From the NCBI GenBank assembly GCA_020636375.1, contig JACJXZ010000014.1, positions 62,001 to 126,000 on the forward strand: a stretch of DNA of 64,000 bases. The letters are read 5' to 3'. The stretch is from Lewinellaceae bacterium (lineage in GTDB: Bacteria; Bacteroidota; Bacteroidia; Chitinophagales; Saprospiraceae). A model generated the notes under the pieces. The model made no database searches. It was not told the origin of the DNA and was given only the letters and a program-made list of their open reading frames with translations. Position numbers and translations under genes: made by a program. Below are positions 19,021 to 26,059 of this stretch, piece by piece; position 1 is the first letter of the stretch, and each line of letters starts with the position of its first letter.

Positions 19021-19887
19021 CTACGACCCCCGATACGTCGAATACCCGAATGGGTTGACCAGCAGGGGCACGTGGTAGTGGCTACCGTCAAAAATAGTGA
19101 ATGCGATGTCCACTTCCGGGTAAAAGCCGCGAATTTTTTGGCGGTCGAAATACGTTCCGGTGTCGAAGGCCATTTGGTAGGCGCCCGGCGGCAGGATGCG
19201 GCCCGGCGGCAGGAGGTTGGCGATGCGGCCGTCCGCGTTGGTAACGCCCTGGGCGATGGTTTGCCATTGGCTGCCGTTGCGGGCTTTGAGGCGGATGCTG
19301 ATGTTTTGCCCCGGATGGCCGGCGGAGGTGTCTAGCACATGGGTGGTCACCTGGCTGCGGGGCGCTTCGGGCAGGGGTTCTTCCGCCAGGAGCTTGCGCA
19401 GGCGCAGGAGGGTGATCTTGCACTGTTCGCCCATGGCGACCAGCAGTTCCTCATCCTGGTTGTTTTCCAGCCGGTCCTGCAGCAGCCGCAGCATCGCTTC
19501 CGCCGGCTTGCCGGTGGCGCACACGATGAAGATAAACCCGAATTTTTCTTCGTAGGCCCGGTTGGCGGCTGCCAGGTGCTCCAGGGTGACGGCTGAGGCC
19601 TGCGCTACGCCCTGCTGTTCGCCTGCCGCCCAGTTTTTGGTAGCGGCGTATTTTTCCTTCAGGCTGCCGATGTCGCCGATCCGGGGGTGCTGGGCGAAGG
19701 CTTCCAGCCAGTCGGCCTCCCGGCATTCGTCGTACCAGACGTCATTACATCGGGCGAAGAGGGCGGCGGGGGAAGCGAAGGGGCGGGCCTCCAGCATGCG
19801 GGTGGCCCAGCGGTTGGTGCCGTTGCAGGTGAGCAGGGCGGGCTGGGCTTCGGCGGGGGGGAGGGCGTTGAGGGTGTTGAGTAGCAT
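19021..19887 (-). CDS. Bifunctional OHCU decarboxylase / 5-hydroxyisourate hydrolase
   Basis: 288 residues. Residues 1-165 are an UraD-type 2-oxo-4-hydroxy-4-carboxy-5-ureidoimidazoline decarboxylase: HPRIGD with catalytic His67, then NRAYEEKFGFIFIVCATG. Residues about 178-288 are a transthyretin-like 5-hydroxyisourate hydrolase: TTHVLDTSAGHPGQN (His183), then HYHVPLLVNPFGYSTYRGS with the family-ending YRGS. Together they convert 5-hydroxyisourate, the urate oxidase product, to S-allantoin. The domain order matches plant allantoin synthase, although many bacteria keep separate genes. Urate oxidase and allantoinase are not in the window. The CitE-like gene and xdhC follow on the same strand, suggesting a purine-degradation group. 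The 213 bases upstream hold only short CACATAG repeats. Confidence 0.93.
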   Translation of the reverse strand: MLLNTLNALPPAEAQPALLTCNGTNRWATRMLEARPFASPAALFARCNDVWYDECREADWLEAFAQHPRIGDIGSLKEKYAATKNWAAGEQQGVAQASAVTLEHLAAANRAYEEKFGFIFIVCATGKPAEAMLRLLQDRLENNQDEELLVAMGEQCKITLLRLRKLLAEEPLPEAPRSQVTTHVLDTSAGHPGQNISIRLKARNGSQWQTIAQGVTNADGRIANLLPPGRILPPGAYQMAFDTGTYFDRQKIRGFYPEVDIAFTIFDGSHYHVPLLVNPFGYSTYRGS

Positions 19888-20100
19888 GGCTGTTGTTTTA
19901 TTGGAGGCTCATGGGGTTCGACACATAGGGCACATAGCGGTTTTCACAGTAGGGCACATAGGTGGCGGCTGTTGTGGCCTGCGGTGTTTTATGTTGTAAA
20001 GGAGCCACTCTGGTAAAAGTACGACAGGGGCGGCAATTTTGCTTGAAAAAGAAGGAAGAAACGGCTATTTTAGGGCATCTTCAAAAAGTCGACAGCACTT

Positions 20101-21156
20101 TTAGCCCCCTATAAGAGCAAGCCTGCTATCCGGCTGGCCCCCTGAGCCGCCCTTCTCCCCAATGGAATTAATTTTATTTTCCCATCCGGGCACCTGTTCC
20201 CACAAGCATAGGCAGAGGCTAAAAATTAATACAAAACTTACCCCGCTCAAGGGTATCCGTCTAAGGTTGGACAGAATGGACCGGGGCTGTGTACGATGTA
20301 CGGACTCGGCAGGTTTTGGGGCTGTGTACGATGTACGAACCTCCAATTGGGTGTCCAACGCTAGACGGGTAGCCCCGCTCAACTTTATTACGTTGATTGC
20401 CAGCAGGATAAGCCCGATGCAGGCATAGGAAGTATCTTCGAGCCGCGTCTTTATGTCGTCCAGCCCATATTTCGATTTTCCCTGCCCGAATTTGCCTTCT
20501 ATCTCTGAGCGTTTGTTTTGTTCTTTCTTTCGTTTTTGCTTTTCCTGGCGCGACATCTCCGGCGGCCGGCCCAGTGGCCTGCCAGCGTGCCTTATCCCTT
20601 TGTCTTTGAGGTACTTGCGGTTTTCCCGGTTCAGGTATATTTGATCTACAAGTACCAATTCCGGATAATAGCCATACAGCGCTTTGTAGCCCTCTACTTG
20701 CTCTTGGAGTAGGATTCCTTCATTGAAGTTGTCAAAATCAACCTGGTCCATCCTGGCGAAGCCTTCGGTTTCCGAGACGTTCAATTTTGCTCCGAACTCG
20801 GTATGTTTTCCAGCCTTGCCCCGTACGATGGGGCGTACGTAGGGCTGGGCTATACTAACGATCCTGTCATCGATCCGCTTGCGGCCGTCGCGGTGCATGA
20901 TGTCTTGCTGGCGGTACAGTTCCTGGAGCACCCACAGCCTCTGCCAATCCGGGAATTTCCAGTGGGCGGCATGCCCGGCTGCTTCCAGCTTGTCCAGCAT
21001 GCGGTTGACGTCCTTGAGGTTGCGCCGCAGGTAACGCAGCTGCTTGCCCCGCGCCCGTTTGATGTCCCGCTTGCCGGGCTTGCGCTTCTTGGCGAATGCC
21101 AGGTATTCAGCCTTTATTATTGTAGGCAGGCATTCTATTATTCTACTGTTGACCAA
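20101..21156 (-). pseudogene. 5'-truncated IS5-type transposase remnant
   Basis: The frame gives 351 codons only if a TTG at 21156 is used. The first genuine transposase sequence appears around residue 16 (AEYLAFAKKRKPGKRD). The core is IS5-like: RPIVRGKAGKHTEFGAKLNV, the second Asp in ELVLVDQIYLNRENR, GRPLGRPPEMSRQ and the catalytic Glu in RSEIEGKFGQGKSKYGL. The N-terminal third, which should carry the first catalytic Asp, is missing. The sequence begins within the 3' boundary repeat of the DinB cassette (21120-21131), so the element apparently inserted into or replaced that cassette's recombination site and then decayed. The last ~85 residues do not look transposase-like and may be read-through. 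No terminal inverted repeats were identified. Confidence 0.75.
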
Positions 21157-21170
21157 AAGTCCAAATTTAC

Positions 21171-21740
21171 TTAAATCGTTGTACTCCTTTCATATTCCCT
21201 TTTCACTTTTTCCATTTGTTGGATATGTCTTTCGGCATGCTTCCCTAAAAAATACAGATATTCATAGACCGTAATTTTCCCCAAATCATTGACCGACATT
21301 TTTATTCGATGTAACACACCTTCTCCATTCGGTATTCTATCTATATTTTCTTGACAAGTTGTAAATTGTCCACTTAACTTTCTTCTTAGTTCTAGTTCAT
21401 CAATATTGCCAGTTGGTTCCATATGTTCTGGCCTTATCCAAGTAAAAGATTTGTGGATACCTACTTCATCAAGTCTATCCTTATCAAAGTTAGAATCTCG
21501 AACTTCTTCTTCTAAATCAGCATCTTCTAATTTATTCAAAGACTTTTTTATTCCCTTGTCAATTAGAATCATCAGATATTGATTAGTCAAAGCGACATGT
21601 TCCAGTATCTCTATAATCGACCATCCTCCATTTTCAGGTTTATAGGCTTTTTGGTCAGATTTAAGATTAAACCAATTGTCTAATCTTATTGATACATCTT
21701 CAAGAAATTCTCTTATCTCTGGGATTTCAGCTTTATCCAT
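21171..21740 (-). CDS. DinB-family protein (cassette gene)
   Basis: 189 residues forming a DinB/DUF664-like four-helix bundle. GGWSIIEILEHVALTNQYL supplies His48, and the C-terminal helix FLGKHAERHIQQMEK supplies His168 and His172, the expected metal-binding triad. The DinB superfamily includes metal-dependent thiol transferases (bacillithiol or mycothiol S-transferases) and many uncharacterised members, so the substrate cannot be named. It is AT-rich, unlike its chromosomal flanks, and is bounded by GTTGTAGGCAAGC (start side, 21753-21765) and its inverted partner (21120-21131), marking it as the contents of one cassette. Its 3' recombination site has been replaced by a transposase remnant. 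Confidence 0.85.
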   Translation of the reverse strand: MDKAEIPEIREFLEDVSIRLDNWFNLKSDQKAYKPENGGWSIIEILEHVALTNQYLMILIDKGIKKSLNKLEDADLEEEVRDSNFDKDRLDEVGIHKSFTWIRPEHMEPTGNIDELELRRKLSGQFTTCQENIDRIPNGEGVLHRIKMSVNDLGKITVYEYLYFLGKHAERHIQQMEKVKREYERSTTI

Positions 21741-21762
21741 TGGTTTTAATTTGCTTGCCTAC

Positions 21763-21816
21763 AACGGTTCGCATAGCTGACGTGCCGCCTTCTTTGGCGG
21801 CATGGTCAGCTATGCC
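21763..21816 (-). other. attC-like hairpin at cassette junction, interrupted by group II intron
   Basis: AAC (21763-21765) is followed by GCATAGCTGAC (21771-21781) pairing perfectly with GTCAGCTATGC (21805-21815), with an inner GCCGCC/GGCGGC stem. The matching GTT-side half, TTAGTGGCAATT, appears at 22332 after the intron. Without the intron the site would be about 60 bp, a normal attC size. Confidence 0.6.
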
Positions 21817-22331
21817 GTGTGTGTGCCTCGAATGGGCATCGCAGATGGCCAAATCGAGCTATCGGCAAAGCCACTAGGCTTAAAGATAAGAAGAAAGGGC
21901 CATTTGCAACTCTAAAAGAGTACTCTAGGGAGATGAAAGTTCTCCTCACGCTAAAGTAGGTATGCGTGTAGCAAGCCGCAAAGCCTGCCCCGCAGAATTG
22001 CGGGGGGCGTCCCGAGCGATTGGGAGTCTGAAGCCTGCCTGCTGGCCGCAAGGCAGGCAGGTAAGCGGAACTGCGAAAGTTGGCATTGCAGCCCAATTAT
22101 GGGTACAACCGTGACGGAACAACGCCTCCGCAAACGAGGCTACATCCCGTTTCTGGAATATTACCTGCAAGTCAAGTATGGCGATACTTCCAAACCCAAG
22201 AAAAGTTAAGCTGTCCTGTGAACCGCCAAGTACGTGATCCGTACGCTTGGTGGTGTGAGGGCTCTCCGGCAACGCTGAATCCTTTGCCCAGTGGGTAGGT
22301 CTAAAATTCAGGGTTGTCGGTTGCCACTCGA
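21817..22331 (+). ncRNA. Group II intron (probably class C), reverse transcriptase lost
   Basis: Domain V is clear at 22223-22253: CCGCCAAG pairs with CTTGGTGG, an inner TACG/CGTA helix carries a TGAT-type loop, and two unpaired bases lie on the 3' side, with a CGC triad as in class C. Domain VI follows (CCGGCAACGCTGAAT at 22266-22280 against ATTCAGGGTTGTCGG at 22306-22320). The 5' end GTGTGTGCC starts immediately after a hairpin, as class C introns prefer. Several hairpins fill the interior (e.g. CCCCGCAGAATTGCGGGG). A full intron would carry a ~400-residue reverse transcriptase; the whole element is only ~515 bp, with one 36-codon ORF (22099-22209). The exact 3' end is uncertain by several bases. 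Confidence 0.8.
22099..22209 (+). other. 36-codon ORF inside the group II intron
   Basis: ATG at 22099 to TAA at 22209, reading MGTTVTEQRLRKRGYIPFLE and continuing basic to the stop. It lies just before domain V, where the intron-encoded protein normally sits. It might be the leftover of a deleted reverse transcriptase, but I cannot match it to a specific reverse transcriptase region. Function unlikely. Confidence 0.3.
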
Positions 22332-22346
22332 TTAGTGGCAATTCCC

Positions 22347-22889
22347 TCATTCTGGTTTGCATCCCAATAATTCAAGTTTACTTCTTAATTCCTCCATATC
22401 TTTAAGACATTGCTTAAACTCTATTTTAGTCACTTCATCTAAAGAAGCTAATTTAGTCAACAAGGGTTTTAACTCAGTCATTATGTAAAAAAACTCTGAT
22501 AAATATTCGAACTTGTCCTTATTATCAGCCTCTTTAAGTAAAGCGTTTTTTAAATTAACCAAGGGTTTCCATCCATAAAACTCTAATATCTTATTAGATT
22601 GCTTTTCTATAGCTTTAAGATTATTTGATTGACTGTCAACCTTTATATTTGAACTAATTTCAGCTTCTAAGATTCGAATTAATTTTATCAGTCCGCTAAA
22701 AATATTTAGGAACTCAGTTCCATCAGGGACATCCACCAATTCGCCTTTGAGGTTTAAATTATTCACTTCAATTCTTAATGCCGACTCACAATTAGGCTTT
22801 TCAAAAAATTCTTGAGATTTAGAATTATTAGTTTCATTACAAGAAAACAACATTAATAGTGAGCTTAAAACAAGTAAAAACCCTTTCAT
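22347..22889 (-). CDS. Small lipoprotein of unknown function (cassette gene)
   Basis: 180 residues with a lipoprotein signal: a hydrophobic run ending LLMLFSC, with Cys17 as the lipidated residue. The mature part is predominantly helical and charged, with a conserved-looking C-terminal stretch TKIEFKQCLKDMEELRSKLE that could form a coiled coil. I do not recognise a family. The gene is AT-rich and lies within the cassette bounded by TTAGTGGCAATT (22332) and AATTGCCACTAAC (22924-22936). The start ATG is 35 bases inside the boundary, leaving little room for its own promoter, as is usual for cassettes. Confidence 0.75.
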   Translation of the reverse strand: MKGFLLVLSSLLMLFSCNETNNSKSQEFFEKPNCESALRIEVNNLNLKGELVDVPDGTEFLNIFSGLIKLIRILEAEISSNIKVDSQSNNLKAIEKQSNKILEFYGWKPLVNLKNALLKEADNKDKFEYLSEFFYIMTELKPLLTKLASLDEVTKIEFKQCLKDMEELRSKLELLGCKPE

Positions 22890-22933
22890 TATTATTATAT
22901 TTTTGCTAAAATTTCAATATGCTAATTGCCACT

Positions 22934-23005
22934 AACTCAAAGGAATGTCTGCGCCCCCTTCCCGAACCTCAAGCCCCCAAACCGGCCCGCGCAGACATTT
23001 CAGTT
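22934..23005 (-). other. attC-like hairpin (AATGTCTGCGC stem), copy 1
   Basis: AAC (22934) ... AATGTCTGCGC/GCGCAGACATT 11-bp stem ... GTT (23003-23005). The loop CCCCCTTCCCGAACCTCAAG is almost identical in the copy at 24415-24487, although the genes on either side are unrelated. That makes it a shared recombination-site-like module and not a gene-specific terminator. Confidence 0.6.
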
Positions 23006-23082
23006 GGACAAAACCAGCCTGCCCGGCTGTCCGGTTACCTTAGGGGAAACGCGCTTACTTTCCTCCGGATTAAAAGTGCTTG

Positions 23083-23144
23083 AACGTGGGGCTACCCGCC
23101 GGGCAAGCGAATGCGAGCCTGGAGGGTAGCCAGTGTTATGGCCA
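23083..23144 (-). other. attC-like hairpin (GGGCTACCC stem), copy 1
   Basis: AAC (23083-23085) GTGG, then GGCTACCC paired with GGGTAGCC (inner GCxxGCG pairs), AGT, GTT (23135-23137) leading into GTTATGGCCA, the 3' boundary of the frameshifted cassette gene. Total about 55 bp. It is related to the site at 24493-24553 through conserved AACGTGGGGCTACC and GGTAGCC ends with a different interior, as is usual for attC families. Confidence 0.6.
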
Positions 23145-23152
23145 GTTTAAAT

Positions 23153-24388
23153 TCACTCTTGTCTAATTATTTTCTTGATAAGCAAATCACTATCGGTCTG
23201 AATACTAATTAACAATAACTTGTCAGAGTATACGCTTAAATTCAACTCAACCCTTCCAATTACTTCGGGAAATTGTTTTTCGTCTAATTTGACGCCTTTC
23301 AGATCATATATCTGAATATTTGCACTTTTGTTTTGCCATTCCTTCCAATCCACATACAAAACTTTCTTTGCCGGATTAGGATATATCTTTAATTCCATTG
23401 GTGCTAAATAAACTGAATCTATCTCTTCCTCACAAAGTATTGAATCAAGATATTCATATATCGTACGCATCTCTAACTCTCCATCTTCACTAATTATTAT
23501 CTCTTCCTCAAGGTTGCCATTACAATCAAATTCATAATTGATGTCACGAATACGTTCCAAAGGAGGAGCCACTATATACCATAAACAACTTGAAATCTTT
23601 CTAATAATCCTATTCGTCTCTTGATCATATTCATAACTTATATTGCACTCTTCGTCTTTTCCCATTCACTATCTACACTTACTTTATAATAACTTTCTAT
23701 CTTTGCCAAGTTTCCATTTGTTTCGTAATATTCATATGTCTCCAAGTCTTCTGCTTGGAAATCAGAATCATTATACCATAACCGTATTCTTCTTCCTTCT
23801 TCATCATAAATTATTATTCTTTTGCCTAATTCAAATATCTCAAAACCTTGAGAATCTATCTCTATGCTCAAAATTTCTTCCATTGTGTCAGCCCTAAATA
23901 TTTCTTTTTCAAACCCCTAAGGAATTCTCCTCTAAACCATTCTTTCTCAATTATTTCTTCTTTTTGACAGTTAGTGTCATTCAAATAAACAATTTCTCCT
24001 CTCGTTTCCTGGAACTCATAAAATTCTCGGCTTAAACATCCATAATCATCATACTCGAAATGATGGTAACCAATATCATACCAAGTTTCTAACTCAGTAT
24101 TCCACCAAAAAAATCTTTCCTTATCAATGTATCTTCATAATGATATATTATTCTCCTTGAAAAGTCCAATTCTGTATCCTCTAAGCCCGTTTCTTCAATT
24201 ATTTCATCTACTATTCTTTCGTTTTCGTCATATACATAGCTTGACCTCGCCTTTATATATTCCTCATCCGTTAATTCATTTAATCTGTAAACCACCTTTT
24301 TGCTTATCAATGGATCTTGGCTTTCTAATTTTGAAATCCCAACATGGAAAATCAAAAAAACTAGAACAATAACGTTTCTTTTTTTCAT
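23153..24388 (-). pseudogene. Frameshifted exported protein with T9SS sorting domain (cassette gene)
   Basis: Three out-of-phase pieces together form one ~410-residue protein. 24089-24388 gives a signal peptide (KRNVIVLVFLIFHVGIS) and YVYDENERIVDEIIEE. A second stretch reads ELETWYDIGYHHFEYDD. 23638-23883 gives GKRIIIYDEEGRRIRLWY, and 23153-23665 gives NISYEYDQETNR and the type A sorting domain ELKIYPNPAKKVLYVDW. The YEYDxxGN-like repeats resemble YD/RHS-type or related beta repeats. Each of the three shifts is explained by one missing base in a homopolymer (T7 near 24115, A5 near 23920, A4 near 23660). That fits either sequencing error or early decay. The unit is bounded by GTTATGGCCA/TGGCCATAAC. 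Confidence 0.75.
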
Positions 24389-24414
24389 AGCTTTCCCTTT
24401 TTAATATTGGCCAT

Positions 24415-24487
24415 AACTCAAAGGAATGTCATGCGCCCCCTTCCCGAACCTCAAGCCCCCAAACCGGCCCGCGCAGACATTTCAGTT
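24415..24487 (-). other. attC-like hairpin (AATGTCTGCGC stem), copy 2
   Basis: Nearly identical to 22934-23005: AAC (24415-24417), AATGTCATGCGC with one extra base, the same CCCCCTTCCCGAACCTCAAG loop, GCGCAGACATT, GTT (24485-24487). It directly abuts the TGGCCATAAC start boundary of the frameshifted cassette. Confidence 0.6.
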
Positions 24488-24492
24488 GGAAA

Positions 24493-24553
24493 AACGTGGG
24501 GCTACCTGCTGTGTGACGTTTAGGAGCATAGCAGGTAGCCGGTGTTCTAGCCA
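24493..24553 (-). other. attC-like hairpin (GGCTACCTGCT stem), copy 2
   Basis: AAC (24493-24495) GTGG, then GGCTACCTGCT pairing with AGCAGGTAGCC, GGT, GTTCTAGCCA (24544-24553). The final word is the inverted partner of TGGCTAGAAC at 25660-25669, so it closes the 358-residue gene's cassette. About 58 bp, a standard attC size. Confidence 0.6.
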
Positions 24554-24565
24554 GTTCTCTATTCA

Positions 24566-25642
24566 TTAAAAGTTACAGTCTTGTGCATATATTATTACTT
24601 TTTCTTCGGAGTTAATAATATCTGAACTTCTATATAATTCCGATAATTCTTCATAGCTCAACCGTTTCGAACCAATTTTTCCTCCATTAAATAAGTCTTC
24701 AAAAAGTAGTGAAGATAAAGACACGTCCTTAATCCCTTTGTAATCTAAATATTCACCTTTCCTAATTCCAATGGTTTTTGATTTATTAATCTTACAAATT
24801 GGAATATATTCACCTCTTGAAATAAGGGTTTGATCTGCTCTTTGTAAAGCATCAGTCGGTCTTAAAAAACTTGTACAATATGGGAACCTATAACTATTTT
24901 TATTTTTATCAATGCAATCACAAAGTCCTTTTGAACAAGTAAAAGATTCTAATCTTTTTAGCTGATTATTTAATCTTTCATCTGATAAATAAAGTTTTTT
25001 GTCTTCCCAGATTTTATATTGAATAAATACTAAACTTACTTTTTCGCTTTCTTTGTAATGATATTCATAAATTAAATCTGCCCCTGTAATATGCTCAGGA
25101 ATCTCAGGGTGTAGTACTCTTATCCTTAAATTATCGGAATTTGGCAAGTTAAATGTTTTGGCAGATTTGCCTAAAGATAATACAGGTATACTTCTTTCAA
25201 CATTATATACATCTCGAAATATTAATTGATTTTCCGTGTGCTTTACCGGTTGTAATTCCTCTCTAGCTTTATATAACTGATTTAATTTTTTGTATAATTG
25301 ATCTTTATCTTCTTGTCCTCTTCCATCGGATTCTAACTTCACAAGGGACTCTAAGTCAAATATGTCCAAATCAACTAATTCAATTGCTTTTGTTTCTTTT
25401 TTTTCTCTAATTGATAATAGTTTAGCCTTTTGTTTATATTCTTTTGTGATATTACTAAATCTTTCCCTTCTAAGTATACTTACATTTTCTCCTAATAGTT
25501 CTGGATAAATTTCGCCTCCAACTTCTAATGCTTCATCATAGGTGGATTTTGCAATGTTTCCTCTGGTTGAAATTTTCAACATTTCTCTAACAGCATTTAC
25601 TGTTATCCATTCTTGATTTAATCTTTCTCTTTCTTTATCCAT
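24566..25642 (-). CDS. Unknown cassette protein with possible PD-(D/E)XK nuclease-like core
   Basis: 358 residues from the ATG at 25642; an upstream in-frame ATG at 25684 lies inside the recombination-site hairpin. Residues 1-160 are charged and helical. Around 186-210 the pattern ITGADLIYEYHY followed by VSLVFIQYK (Asp189, Gln208, Lys210) resembles the GxD ... (E/Q)xK core of restriction-like nucleases, using the known QxK variant. It is followed by a cysteine cluster (C236, C241, C243, C256) that may bind zinc. No known family is recognised. Integron cassettes often carry defence or toxin genes, so a nuclease role is a reasonable guess but only a guess. The gene is strongly AT-rich and bounded by GTTCTAGCCA/TGGCTAGAAC. 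Confidence 0.7.
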   Translation of the reverse strand: MDKERERLNQEWITVNAVREMLKISTRGNIAKSTYDEALEVGGEIYPELLGENVSILRRERFSNITKEYKQKAKLLSIREKKETKAIELVDLDIFDLESLVKLESDGRGQEDKDQLYKKLNQLYKAREELQPVKHTENQLIFRDVYNVERSIPVLSLGKSAKTFNLPNSDNLRIRVLHPEIPEHITGADLIYEYHYKESEKVSLVFIQYKIWEDKKLYLSDERLNNQLKRLESFTCSKGLCDCIDKNKNSYRFPYCTSFLRPTDALQRADQTLISRGEYIPICKINKSKTIGIRKGEYLDYKGIKDVSLSSLLFEDLFNGGKIGSKRLSYEELSELYRSSDIINSEEKVIIYAQDCNF

Positions 25643-25666
25643 ATTTATTTTTTGATAATTGGCTAG

Positions 25667-25739
25667 AACTTTGCGTACACGCAACTCCGACTAAGCAAAA
25701 CCCGCATTGCGCCTTTTACTTAGCCGCTATTGCGTGTAT
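25667..25739 (-). other. attC-like hairpin at the outer end of the cassette array
   Basis: AAC (25667-25669) is followed by GTACACGCAAC (25675-25685) pairing with ATTGCGTGTAT (25729-25739), and inside by CTAAG/CTTAG. The two paired blocks, separated by mismatched spacers, mimic the R and L boxes of attC. It lies upstream of the first cassette gene, so it would be the site of a preceding cassette, now lost, or the array's attachment end. 25740-25980 shows no gene; a direct repeat of TTATAAACG is at about 25897-25914. Confidence 0.55.
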
Positions 25740-25985
25740 ATCCCCAATACCAGCCCCCAAATTACCCCTTTTCATCGTCAGGAACAATGTTGCCGCCCCC
25801 TTTTTTCAAAAAAACAGCGGGCTGCGCAGCTTCTGGCGGCGGTGCGATGGGATGCCGGCGCAGTTTTTGGTCCACCCTTGACCCTTGTATCCATTTATAA
25901 ACGTTTATAAACGATTGCCAATCTGGCGGAAAGAGTAACGCCGGCCCGAACCTCTGCTATAAAAACATACCCCTCCCCAAACAGG

Positions 25986-26054
25986 AAGGGCCGCCCTGAC
26001 GGGCAGCCCTTCGCTGGTTTTATTCATCAGACGGGCCACATGGAGTGGCCCGTC
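25986..26054 (-). terminator. Two hairpins downstream of the lamin-tail T9SS gene
   Basis: GACGGGCCA (26030-26038) pairs perfectly with TGGCCCGTC (26046-26054), 5 bases after the stop codon at 26060. A second hairpin AGGGCcGCCC/GGGCaGCCCT follows at 25986-26009. There is no strong T-run on the minus strand, so termination efficiency is uncertain, but position and stability fit a transcript end. Confidence 0.5.
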
Positions 26055-26059
26055 CAGTA

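Larger units (their letters stand above)
21120..25739 (-). mobile_element. Integron-like gene cassette array without a visible integrase (CALIN-like)
   Basis: Four AT-rich single-gene units, all on the minus strand, follow one another. Each unit starts and ends with its own inverted repeat: GTTGTAGGCAAGC/GCCTGCCTACAA (21120-21765), (G)TTAGTGGCAATT/AATTGCCACTAAC (22332-22936), GTTATGGCCA/TGGCCATAAC (23135-24417) and GTTCTAGCCA/TGGCTAGAAC (24544-25669). Between units lie GC-rich hairpins of 55-75 bp bracketed by AAC and GTT. In integrons the R'' and R' of one cassette are complementary and the crossover is in GTT, which explains this pattern. The boundaries do not fit GTTRRRY strictly. No intI is in the window, and the flanks are ordinary GC-rich genes. 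The arrangement is seen in the sequence; the integron interpretation is inference. Confidence 0.65.

Noticed and set aside
21817..22331. Intron region as a protein-coding pseudogene
   Set aside because: Minus-strand open stretches here contain no recognisable protein motif, whereas the plus strand folds into domains V and VI.
22934..24553. CRISPR-like interpretation of the repeated AT-rich/GC-rich spacing in the cassette region
   Set aside because: The repeats are few, over 55 bp, palindromic with loops, and separated by whole genes rather than 30-40 bp spacers. No cas gene is present.
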